A stretch of 64,000 nt of DNA from Siderastrea siderea (lineage: Eukaryota; Cnidaria; Anthozoa; Scleractinia; Rhizangiidae): contig OZ034969.1 in assembly GCA_964030785.1 (NCBI GenBank), positions 38,466,401 through 38,530,400 of the forward strand. Direction: 5' to 3'. The translations under genes and the position numbers were made by a program. Positions 23,236-32,460 of the stretch are shown here, one piece after another. Within the stretch, counting starts at the first letter, position 1. Every line of letters starts with the position of its first letter. The notes under the pieces were generated by a model. The model saw only the letters and a program-made list of their open reading frames with translations. It was not told the origin of the DNA and ran no database searches.

Positions 23236-25164
23236 TTAAACCTTCTCATATTTCGTGATGCTCAGATTGAACTCCATGACAGCATGGGCTTTCGGACCCA
23301 GACAGACATTTATAACTAGACTGCTCCCTTTCTTGTTCATCTTTTCTGATAAGACTTCCTCCACAATAAGCAAATGTAAAAACTTGTCAAGCAAAGAGAG
23401 CGGAACAAATTTTTTGCTCAGGCTACCAAATGTTGAATACTCGCGTAACTGAGCAATACTTTTCTGATTGCTGCCAGCTAAGAAAAGCTTAAGCTGCTTG
23501 ACTGTTATGTCTGTACCACTTAGCTGCACCAGTGCCTGCACAACTTTCAAAGCATCTGATGTACCATCAGTTATTTGGTATGAACCACGTTGTTTGCAGT
23601 TATCACAGCCTGTCAAACAAACAAAACTTTCCTGAAGTTCTCCAAAATAGGCCATGATTTTCTTGTGACGGCACTGAACAGGGTCTTCCAGCATCACAAT
23701 CAAGTCATTCAAGTTGCCATGCTGGTCATTTCGCAGCTGAAACAATTTAAGGAGAGCATTCTTGTCTGAGTGACTGTAATACAGACGACAGTGGGATGGC
23801 AAGCCATCCCGTCCTGCTCTGCCACATTGCTGATAATATTCGTCAATTCCAGTTGGCATTTTAGCATGAATGACATATCGAACATTGGATTTGTCTATCC
23901 CCATGCCAAAAGAAGAATTTGCTACAATGATGTTGACTTCCCCATTCATCCACTTGGTATGACTGGCTACTTTCACCTCCTCAGATAGCTGCCCATGATA
24001 TTTGACAACATTGATCCCCCGTTTAAGTAGTTCTGCATGTACATTTGACACATCATGGGGCAACACGCAGTAAATAATGCCACTGGCACCTTTTCTTTCT
24101 TGATCTTTGACATAGGATGCTAAGTCGTCATAATAAAATTTTCCTGATCTGTCCACAACTTCAAGGAAAAGATTGTCTCTGTAAACAGTTCTGCGGTGAA
24201 TTGTGAATCCACCAAAAATTTCTTTGAGATCCCTCTCAACCCTGCTTGGCACAGTAGCACTGAGCAGTAGCTTTGGACATCCAGCTCTTGAAATACTTTC
24301 ACAAACATTTTTATACACAGGTCTGAAAGTGTTCCCCCATGTAGAAATGGTATGGGCTTCATCGAAAACGATTCTTTCTAGTTTGTCCGTTGTATTCAAA
24401 GTGTCGATAGCAAGACGAAGCGGTTCTCCAGCCGCCAAGCACTCTGGTGTTGTTAAAATAACTTTAAAATCGTCAAGTTTATTTAGCTGTTCATCTCTGA
24501 CACTCTGTGGTACATCACCGGTAAATCTACACGCGGTAATTCCAAGATTGATGCAGCGCTGAAGCGTGTCGTCCACTAACGACTTGATAGGTGTAATTAC
24601 TAGTGTTGGCTTCGAAGCCAATACGGCCGGCAGCAAGTACATCAGTGTTTTTCCTCCGCCTGCTCCAACAATGGTTAGAACATTATTGCCACTCATGGTA
24701 GTAACTATGGTTTCCTTCTGAAGAGGCCTAAAGGAGTCATAGCCAAAGTAGACACGGAGTGTTGCATCAACAAGTTCAGTGTTTATATCAAGGTGATCAA
24801 GAGAGAGATTTGCCATTCCTTCCTCCGCTCGATCAGCAATAGGCAGCGCTTCATCTTCAAGTGCATTCATCGTTTTTTCGATTAATTGTACAGCCACGAG
24901 TTCTCCATCTTCAATCGCGTTGTATTTAAAACGATCTTCTCTTTCGTTTGTGACAACGATTGAAGTCGGATCCTTCGGCTTCAAAACGTTCATCTCTTTC
25001 AGAAGAAAGCCCATTTTAACGGCTGCCTCAAATACGGAACTTGCCTTCACAGTGACCTCCAAGCCACTATTTCGAACTCGATAAGACTGAAAGCTATCTT
25101 CTTTTAGCGGAGGGAGAGAAGCGGTTTTCGCGAGCAAAGCCTCGATGTTTCCAATGTCAGCCAT
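23236..25164 (-). CDS. Gene D: RecQ-family ATP-dependent DNA helicase of the transposon
   Basis: An intact single-exon frame of 642 residues starting MADIGNIEALL. Superfamily II/RecQ motifs are in order: motif 0 FRPLQKE (145-151), motif I GAGGGKT (167-173), Ia TPIKSL (191-196), II DEAH (268-271), III SAT (302-304), V FGMGIDKSNVRYVIH (419-433), VI QQCGRAGRDG (445-454). A RecQ-type zinc cluster follows (C498, C516, C520, C523) and then a winged-helix-like tail. Motif I has an extra small residue compared with the usual GxGKS/T. The first ~130 residues are not RecQ-like. RecQ helicases unwind 3'-5' and process replication or strand-exchange intermediates. Inside a TIR element this one probably assists excision, replication or repair of the element. 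The start lies 330 bp from the right terminus. The uninterrupted frame argues for recent function. Confidence 0.92.
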   Translation of the reverse strand: MADIGNIEALLAKTASLPPLKEDSFQSYRVRNSGLEVTVKASSVFEAAVKMGFLLKEMNVLKPKDPTSIVVTNEREDRFKYNAIEDGELVAVQLIEKTMNALEDEALPIADRAEEGMANLSLDHLDINTELVDATLRVYFGYDSFRPLQKETIVTTMSGNNVLTIVGAGGGKTLMYLLPAVLASKPTLVITPIKSLVDDTLQRCINLGITACRFTGDVPQSVRDEQLNKLDDFKVILTTPECLAAGEPLRLAIDTLNTTDKLERIVFDEAHTISTWGNTFRPVYKNVCESISRAGCPKLLLSATVPSRVERDLKEIFGGFTIHRRTVYRDNLFLEVVDRSGKFYYDDLASYVKDQERKGASGIIYCVLPHDVSNVHAELLKRGINVVKYHGQLSEEVKVASHTKWMNGEVNIIVANSSFGMGIDKSNVRYVIHAKMPTGIDEYYQQCGRAGRDGLPSHCRLYYSHSDKNALLKLFQLRNDQHGNLNDLIVMLEDPVQCRHKKIMAYFGELQESFVCLTGCDNCKQRGSYQITDGTSDALKVVQALVQLSGTDITVKQLKLFLAGSNQKSIAQLREYSTFGSLSKKFVPLSLLDKFLHLLIVEEVLSEKMNKKGSSLVINVCLGPKAHAVMEFNLSITKYEKV

Positions 25165-25341
25165 TTTGAGTGTGAAGAAAGCTGGCGAAAAAATACAGCA
25201 CTACCCCCGAACCAAAAAAATTGCTTGACCCCATCCCAGCAATAAAAATTTGTACGACAAATTTTGAGCTCCTACACCCGACTAGTAGAAAATTGCTATG
25301 CGCTGTGAAGATGCGCAGTTCGGCCGGATGTTCTCTTTATA

Positions 25342-25494
25342 TGGCAGGCGTCTCTCTTTCCCTCTTCCCCCCTCCGCGCTTCCGGTTACTCGCGCTTCCG
25401 GTTCACATAACACAGGAAGCCCGAGCCCATTATTTTCGCGTTTCCCTCGTTTACTTCGGTTCTTTTCAATTTGAGACGCCTGCGGAGGAGGCTA
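25342..25494. repeat. Right TIR of the 11.9 kb transposon
   Basis: Inverted partner of 13598-13755, ending TGCGGAGGAGGCTA. Immediately followed by the second CACAGATAT copy at 25495-25503. Confidence 0.88.
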
Positions 25495-25503
25495 CACAGA
25501 TAT
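25495..25503. other. Target-site duplication (right), CACAGATAT
   Basis: Perfect copy of 13589-13597. Confidence 0.9.
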
Positions 25504-26043
25504 CAGAATAGTTCATTTTTCTCGATGAGCAGCTTGCAATTCTTGTTTTCTACAATGTTATCCCGCTTTTATCAGTCTGCAATAGCTTGTTTCTCGTGAA
25601 GAGACGTATCCAGTTCACAGGTTGTCAAAGATTAAACTTTCTTTTCCTTGCAATGCATTCTGGGAAATTTGTAACCACTTTGAGCGGGAAAGATATACGG
25701 CCTAGCCATAGCAATACAACATATAAGTCTCCAGCAAGGCAAAAATCTCTGCCGAAAACTTTGTATGCCGTTGCTTTTAATGCCGAAACTCACAGAATTG
25801 TACCTTGTTCCCTGCTGGAGACTCTTCACGATGTACAAAGCTGGGCTTTCTGTTATGCCCTAAGCTCGGTTCTTTGAGACTTAAAGCGCCCAATTGAGCC
25901 TTCCTGGGCTTCATGATGCCCCAGGCACTTTGCAAACCGTGGAAACAAACTTTCCTGCTAGAAATTTGGCTCTTGCATCGCAATTCTACTTCGCTTTTTG
26001 CAGGAGCTTCAATCAAACGTCCGCACTCGTATCGAATCATTCG
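25504..26043. other. Right flank of the 11.9 kb insertion, no recognised gene
   Basis: A 96-codon open frame (25587-25877) has no family I recognise. Together with 12311-13597 this forms the pre-insertion segment bounded by the 129 bp inverted arms. Confidence 0.4.
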
Positions 26044-26172
26044 AAAGAAGGACGATGGAACCCAGTCTCCTCACTTTCAAACACTAGTCCCAGTACAATG
26101 CAGACATTTAAAACGGAGGTAATAAAAACTCGATCATGTAACGCAAACAAAATTAAACTTGCCAGACAACTG
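26044..26172. repeat. 129 bp inverted arm (right)
   Basis: Reverse complement of 12311-12439. It ends CTTGCCAGACAACTG directly against the second fold-back copy. Confidence 0.75.
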
Positions 26173-26676
26173 AAGGGCCCGGTGGAAAAAGGGCGTAAGT
26201 GACGATTTGTTAAAATCGAAATTGCTCCTATTTAGCTGAACATTGGCGCACAGGCTGGTTTTCATGTGAGGAACGCCGTTGCGCACTTATTTCTTGACCT
26301 GAGATCTAAAATTTGAAGAATTAGCGTATTACTTTTGCGTGAAAAGTGTTGTTGAACTGAACCTCGCTCAAGTGATGCGTGAAAGATTTCTTTTGTTCTC
26401 TGGACCGCGGATTCTAGGTTGAATTCCTTTGTTTTAGTTCAGGCAGAGAACAAAAGAAATCTTTCATGCATCACTTGAGCGAGTTCAGTTCAACAACACT
26501 TTTCACGCAAAAGTAATATGCTAATTCTTCAAATTTTCGATCTCAAGTCAAGAAATAAGTGCGCAACAGCGTTCCTCACATGAAAACCAGCTTGTGTGCC
26601 AATGTTCAGCTAAATAGGAGCAATTTCGATTTTAACCACAAATCGTCACTTACGCCCTTTTTCCACCGGGCCCTTC
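26173..26676. repeat. Fold-back element F, right copy
   Basis: Begins AAGGGCCCGGTGG and ends CCACCGGGCCCTT. The loop (GACCGCGGATTCTAGG) has the same orientation as in the copy at 11841-12310, so the two are direct copies, not a TIR pair. This copy has a longer stem (about 230 bp). Gene A coding resumes at the base after it. Confidence 0.85.
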
Positions 26677-28719
26677 AATTAGTGTACAACAGCTTCCCTC
26701 TTCTTGACCAGGGTCTTGGTAAAAACGACATCAAGCGCAAAGACAGGCAAAACTGGAGGTCAGTACAAAAGATCACATTTCCTAAGGTTCGAGAATGTTT
26801 GCGAAGATTAATGGAAGGAGAAGTGCAAGAACATCCTCCAAATCCAGCGCTACTTGGTACGCAATCCTACCTTCTCATTGTTTGGTACTACGTCAAACTC
26901 TGCTGCAGCATTATTGCCTCACTGACATGTAGAATCAAGTATGCTGCACTTGTCTGTCATTTCCTTGGAATATGGCACAATAACATCCATCGCCATGAAA
27001 GGTTAACGGTTCGAAAGAACTTTATTACAATGGAGATGTACAAGGACATTCTTATTTCTTGTCACTTTGCAGTTATATTGATCTGCTATATGAGGGACAA
27101 CTCCCCAGATCAAGATTGCAATTTAGATCTAACTGGCTCTGACGTGCTCGAAGACTTCTGGAGTAAGAATGGTCAGTGGGTAGGGAACCATCATAATTAC
27201 AACTTTGGAGACCTGCGAAGGAACACATCGCACATGATTCGTCTTGAGGAAATTCGCATCAACCCAAATGCACCTGATTTTGCGAAGCCACATCCCAAGC
27301 AAGAAAGTATCTGGCACCATCAGTATCCAGATGGTTACGAGAGAGCTAACATGAAGGCCTACCCAGCAGTTGACTCTGAAATCACTACGTGGCAAGAAGG
27401 TATGGAAGAAGCTAGAGCGCTAGCACGAGGGCTTGGAATGGCTCCAAGAGATGACCCGCATGAGTCAAGTGACGATAGCAACGGTGATGATGGTGGTGAA
27501 GGTCCTGACTTGTTCTACCGTCCATTTCATTATCCACCAAATAAGTTTGGTGACATGAGTGGCAATGACGATGAAGAGCATTCAACATCAGACTGTGATG
27601 AAAGTGATATCAGTGCCTGTGGAAAAACCTTGTCAGGTAAGGTCTAAAGTATGTCAACTTGATAACGTTCGTGACAGTTTTAACAGTAACGCAGTTATTA
27701 AGCTTACATCGCTTTTTTAGGTTACATCCTCTTCATTAGTTGACTTGGAAGGAGTACATGTACAAGGAGATGACCTTGACATGGACAGTGTCATCAGGGC
27801 TGACAACACCCCACACGATACCGCTCCTACAGTGACAATACCAGTCCGTGGTGGTAAAGTATATAAGGCGACTTTGGTGTCTTTGATGAACCAAGATCCA
27901 CACCTATCACATGAGCGGTAAGTTTCATTGCCATGTTACAGCATCGTATCATACAGTTATTTATTTATTAATTTTATTTATTTATTAATTTTATTTATTT
28001 ATTAATTTTATTTATTTATTTATTTTATTTATTCCATGCCCCTGGTTTCTTGCAGCAACTCAAGTCCCATACTTAAAATTACGATTCATAGCCTTTAAGC
28101 TGTTTAAACCATTTGATTTATTTTGTTCATGCACAACAGACTTGAAAGAGTGAGACAACGACAGGAGTACAGGCGGGCTTCAGATGCTAATGCGACGCCA
28201 GCAGGTGGTACAGTTGAACTTTTCAACGACCATGCTGTGATTGACCGCGAAAATAGATTGTTCCCCTTCGGTAACCTGGTTCGCTTAGTTTGTGCCGGTC
28301 AACACGGACAATTGGAGTACAAGCGACCAGTAAGCTACCAAGATCCAAAACGAGTGGCTATCACTTCCTATTTCAACATGTACAGTGGCGTTGAGGGTCA
28401 GCGGGGTGCGTTTAAAAGTACATCCGACCTTCGCGAGGTCTGCTTCACTGACATCATCACCCACGTTAACATGATCATCGAGGCAGACGGAACCCTCAAA
28501 ATTTCAGAAGAAGAACTTGCAGAGGTTGAACGCACCACTTTCTCCCTGATCCAGGAACCCTCTAATCAAAATGTACAGAGAACGCGAAGACGCTTGAACA
28601 ACCAGTATGCCAGTGATTCCGGAATTACAAGAACGGTGGTATCTCCAGACGAGTCGCACACAGACGGTCCGCGGAGGTCACAAAGAATGCGCACAGTAGT
28701 TAACTATCACAAAGCATAG
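26677..28719 (+). pseudogene. Gene A: DDE-type transposase, 3' half
   Basis: Coding resumes in the same protein that stops at 11840: MNHLQ on the left continues as QLVYNSFPLLDQG here. Exons with GT/AG borders: 26677-27636, ~27740-27917, 28140-28719. The segment RQNWRSVQKITFPKVRECL is followed by a helical region. LTGSDVLEDFWSKNG (about 27130-27175) has the usual position of the catalytic Glu in RNase H-fold transposases, with HNYNFGDLRR after it. The C-terminus is acidic then basic, ending VVNYHKA. This half has no internal stop, but it is separated from its 5' half by 14.8 kb, so it is a pseudogene in effect. Translation could still start at internal Met codons; no promoter is evident. Confidence 0.75.
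27950..28035. repeat. (ATTT)n microsatellite
   Basis: TTTATTTATTAA-type repeats within the last intron of gene A. Confidence 0.85.
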
Positions 28720-28900
28720 TTTTGAGTCAAGTAGCTATAGAAAGTTGTAAATAAAGTATGCGAGCGACTTCGAGATTATGGGAATGGCAGTATGTCCTGT
28801 CAAGTCACTTACAGACGGTCCGCGGAGGCTGCAAAAATGCGCACAGTTGTGCAGTTTGGAGTCGAGTTTAGATAGCCAACAAAAGTTGTAAATACGTTCA
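28659..28900. repeat. Partial duplication of the gene A 3' end
   Basis: The end of the coding region and 3' leader (ACAGACGGTCCGCGGAGG, then AATGCGCACAGT and GTTGTAAATA) at 28659-28760 is repeated with divergence at about 28811-28895. Confidence 0.75.
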
Positions 28901-29243
28901 GCAAATGTATATTATTGTTTGGTTCAGATTATGTTTCAGTTCCAGTATAATGATACAAACAAGTTCAATGTTATGCAAACTGTGCTTTCTCAGCTGCCAT
29001 AATGATGGTATTTACCCAAATAGGCTAAAAGGTGAAAACTTGATGTAGGCAAAGAATAAAACATTGCGTGACAAATACTGTCTTAAACGGTGTACTGTCT
29101 TGTCTGGAACAGGGTACCTTTTTTGCAATTTTTCTCTGGAACAGGGTTGCAAATTCATCATTTTTTCTCTGGAACAGGTCCAGAGTCTCAGGGACTCAGC
29201 GGATCACCCCCGTAGTAAAATTAAAGGAGTACCCCCCCGGGGT
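28901..29243. repeat. Tandem TCTGGAACAGG units and repeat terminus
   Basis: Three TCTGGAACAGG phrases at 29103-29180 precede GGAGTACCCCCCCGGGG at about 29226-29242. That is the reverse complement of the terminus at 2489, so this is the opposite end of the same repeat family. Confidence 0.55.
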
Positions 29244-29480
29244 TACTGGCTTCCATAGAATGCACTGAACACAGTCTATTTTCTCTCTTCCAGTTGCTTT
29301 GTTGTGAGCGTTGTCATTCTCCAGTTGCTTCTTTGTTCATTGGTTCGTCGTTTCTTGGTAAGTAAATGATTTCTAATCAGAGATTTCTATGTGTGATTTA
29401 CCATAGCCTGAAGGAAATGTGTGCTGTTTCTGGATTCCATAGAATGCACCCAACACGGTCTATTTGTTGCGGATCTGCGA
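29244..29480. repeat. Dispersed repeat, copy 2, partly tandem
   Basis: 29338-29437 matches 2362-2488. The phrase CCATAGAATGCAC(C/T) followed by AACAC(A/G)GTCTATTT occurs at about 29254 and again at about 29440, giving a ~186 bp tandem period. Confidence 0.6.
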
Positions 29481-29609
29481 CTATGCTGAACAGCTGAAAG
29501 CCACATTTGAGTGCACTTACTCGTTGCGGGAACAATCTACATGAAGTGAGCCGTCCTAACTGGCCATTGAGCCAAAGAAATCTGATCTTTTGTGATCACA
29601 AAACAACAA

Positions 29610-29760
29610 AGAAAACAAGCTGTGGAGCTTGGTGGCTGTTGAGCCAACTGACCCATTGTGGTCTCAAATATTCAAATGAACCGAGCCGTGGAGTTTGGTG
29701 GCCATTGAGCCAACTGACCTGGTGTGGTCTTAATTCAAGTGAACCGATTAAGAAAACTCG
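29610..29760. repeat. Two ~70 bp tandem units
   Basis: The phrase GTGGAG(C/T)TTGGTGGC(T/C)(G/A)TTGAGCCAACTGACC occurs twice (about 29622 and 29689). Any reading frame here is a by-product of the repeat. Confidence 0.6.
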
Positions 29761-29805
29761 CTGGCAGAGCTGTCATGCTATCAAATCATAGGAATGGATC
29801 TTAAC

Positions 29806-30195
29806 TTCAGAACATCATGTTATAAAATCTACATCGTATCTCTTTCAGTTTCCTCAAGATACCGAATAGATTGACATGTTTCATTACATTTTCCCTTGGA
29901 GGTATTCATGTTACTGTTAATCTTGCTCATTCAGTTTCTGAACTACATTGTAAATGAGTAGATTAACATGTTCTGTTGCATTTTTCTTGTAACTACTCAA
30001 GTTACTATTTTCATAAGATGAAATCATTGAAGCTGTGTTAAACCTGGATACAGTTAAAGTATGCTATGACACGCAAACACAAAAACCTTTTTCACATCGA
30101 AAAAATTTACTTCTGTTTCATAGCATTGTCAACTTCAAAACATCACATTGTTATAAAATCTGCATAGTATCTCTCTTTCAGTTTCCTCAAGATAC
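29806..30195. repeat. Direct repeat pair (29806-29868 and 30128-30195)
   Basis: AACTTCA(G/A)AACATCA...TTATAAAATCT(A/G)CAT(C/A)GTATCTCT...TTTCAGTTTCCTCAAGATAC is present twice with about 320 bp spacing. Confidence 0.65.
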
Positions 30196-30238
30196 ATTTA
30201 CCCATTTGCCCAAAATCATCAAGGTTACTTTGGACATT

Positions 30239-30928
30239 TGCGGGTGTCCTCAGGGAAAAAATTCATATGTGCGCTATTTTAAAGGAAAACATGCCAAACT
30301 ATATATATATAGTTAGAACGATTAATGAACGTAGATTTTGGAAAAAATATGAATTGCCGGTTTCTTCAATTCTGCAAAAGAAAATCGCCAACAACCGAGA
30401 AAATGATCATGTCTCATTTAATTGAATTAACAGGGTATCAAATCCAAATGCATTGGCAAAATAACTACACAGTGTTAATCAAAAAAAACCTGTTAATCAC
30501 AAAGGATCAATCATTGGAAGTGCGTGAGCATTTTTCGATATTATGACTGGTTATTTTTTAATTAATCTGTCAAGTTCAAGCAGCAAAGAATACGCAATGC
30601 ACATTGCATTGAAGATCGCCACGGGTGAAACATTACAAATTTGAAAAATCCCCAATACACTTTGGTCTCACAACATCTAAGGAATATTCCGGCCAACTTT
30701 CACAGAAATCTGCCAAATTCTGATACCGTGTTAAGCATAGATCTGAATGAATGATGCATGGTCATTTTCGCATTCATTTTTGCAATTTTCATTTGTGGAA
30801 TTTCAAAACCAGCAATTCATATTTTTTTTTCCGAAATCTACATTTATAAACCTTTCCAATAATATATAGTTTGCCGTGTTTTCCTTTAAAATGGTGCACA
30901 TACGAATTTTTTCCTGGAGGACACGGGA
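30239..30928. mobile_element. Non-autonomous TIR element (~690 bp)
   Basis: The arms begin CGGGTGTCCTC and share GAAAAAATTC(A/G)TATGTGC, TTTTAAAGGAAAACA and AATATGAATTGC in inverted order. Similarity extends about 200 bp at decreasing identity. No transposase is encoded and no clear target duplication was found. Confidence 0.75.
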
Positions 30929-31185
30929 AAATCTCATAGCCACCTCATTTCCAATCCACCAATACTTGCACAGGGGGGGTCAATCCTTCCATCTTCTGGA
31001 AGAGGAAAAAACATCAAGGGGCTCTTAGTGGGACCCAAGGGATCCAATTACAATAAGAGTAACAACTCGGTTACAAGATGCTGAAAATGAAACAGCAAAT
31101 ACAATTTATGTAAGAACCATTTAAAAGATGCTTGTACAGATTGCTTTTATAATATCAGACAAAATCTCAACTGTAAACCTTAGCC

Positions 31186-31666
31186 CTTTCCTGCCCAAGG
31201 TAAATGCCAAGTTTTTCTAAATTGGCAACGATGAACTGGTAGACCCCATGTGATATACCATTTGAAAGGTAATTTCGAGGGTGTGCTGCAAATCACACTA
31301 ACAGGGATGGAGGATGTCTTAGATTAGACTGAGAAGTGTCGAAAATTAAAAAAGAAAAACGTGTAAAATTTTCCTATTCCTCATACATATTGGGTAAACC
31401 CCTAAACTATAGCTAAATTTGCAGCTCTCAGTGCACTGCTTGTTGTCAGATATCAACTTGAACCTAAAATTACAAAGGGAAAATGTTCCAAAAGTTGGAG
31501 GGGTGGTAAATCAAGTCTCATATAGGAGAGGAGTTCAATTTTATGCCTTCAGTGTGTAGATCTTTCCAAGATCTTTTGGTTGTGCAAATTTCACACAAAT
31601 TGACCAAATACTGAGCATGTAATGGCATCTTGTCCCACATGGCACTCTTGGGTGGGAAAGGGTTAA
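31186..31666. mobile_element. MITE with CCCTTTCC..CCCAAG-type ends
   Basis: Left end AGCCCTTTCCTGCCCAAGG; right end CTTGGGTGGGAAAGGGTTAA. Related to the terminus at 63882 (TTAACCCTTTGACTCCCAAG). TTAA at the ends hints at a TTAA-target family such as piggyBac or Kolobok. Confidence 0.6.
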
Positions 31667-31759
31667 AATGTTATTTATGTAGTCACTTGCAAAAAGTGTA
31701 AAGCTCAGTGCATAGGTGCTACAGCAAATGAGTTCAAGGTCAGATTGCATAATCACAAG

Positions 31760-32460
31760 CCGGCAATGTTAACTAATAAGACCATGTATGAATTAGTCGC
31801 CCATTTCAATAAGGAAGAACATCACATCGTGTCTGTCTAAATTTATTGTGACCGACAAAATTATGAAAGTTGAAATAACATCAATAGGCGTCTACGCACT
31901 AGGAAGGCTTTTTGGTGCTTGCAATTATGCAATTTTCAACCTCATGGCTTAAACAAAAGATCAGAGTTAAATTCAAAGAATAGAATTAGGGTTTGTAGGC
32001 TTTTTTAGTGATAATTTCCTATTGTTTTATCAGAATTTTTTATGTTTAGAACTGAAATTACTGTTTTGTATGAAATTTCTCTCGGCTAGATGCGCGGACG
32101 TAGGCATGGTCCGAATTAGTTCTCAGGGGCTTGGATTATTGTTGTCAACCCACAATTCTCCATGTGCTCACTGAAGTTTTCACTCGATAAAGTGCGCTTT
32201 GTAGCTTGTTTAGCATTGAGTTAGAAAATAAATCGTTTCATTGTCCTTCAAGCCGGATGCATAAGGTTTGAGATTCGAGGAGTATCTGTACAATCGAGTG
32301 AAAAGGAGTGCTGGTAATCCATTTGGTTCCCCAAAGTATTTAGTGTTTACGTTTATGGCGACTGGCGCCATCCCTTTGCTTGAACGAAGTGTTTGGTCTT
32401 TTATGGCAATTGGCACCATTACTGTGCTTGAATTTGAAGGAACAGCACAAATATCAGTAT
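31760..32460. other. No recognised gene
   Basis: AT-rich sequence before the BEL/Pao gag relic. An (AAG)n patch lies at 32466-32482. An LTR could lie here but none was matched. Confidence 0.3.

Larger units (their letters stand above)
13598..25494. mobile_element. 11.9 kb DNA transposon with RecQ helicase (Academ/DUF6589-type candidate)
   Basis: The termini are TIRs of about 155 bp (13598-13755 and 25342-25494) beginning TAGCCTCCTCCGCAGGCGTC. Each TIR also carries an inverted GCAGGCGTCTC motif at its inner edge. A 9 bp duplication flanks the element. Inside are a multi-exon transposase-like gene (plus strand, from 13902), an ankyrin/DUF6589-like gene (20458-22176), and an intact RecQ-family helicase (minus strand, from 25164). 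The outer genes start 150-330 bp from the TIRs and point inward, so TIR-proximal promoters are likely. A helicase-encoding lineage of Academ transposons (AcademH) has been described in animals and fungi; I recall this from the literature, did not check it, and do not remember its target-duplication length well enough to decide. Confidence 0.88.

Noticed and set aside
23236..25164. RecQ helicase as a host housekeeping gene
   Set aside because: It is single-exon, has an unusual N-terminus, and lies inside perfect 9 bp duplications and TIRs with its start 330 bp from the terminus.
11841..26676. The two fold-back blocks as long TIRs of one 14.8 kb element
   Set aside because: Their unique loop sequence lies in the same orientation in both blocks. 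True TIRs would be in opposite orientation. The palindromic arms alone mimic a TIR.
27950..28035. AT-rich tract as a regulatory element
   Set aside because: It is a simple ATTT microsatellite inside an intron.
29507..29791. 94-codon frame with repeated SQLTxCGL peptide
   Set aside because: The repetition comes from a non-coding tandem DNA repeat, with no start context or splice sites.
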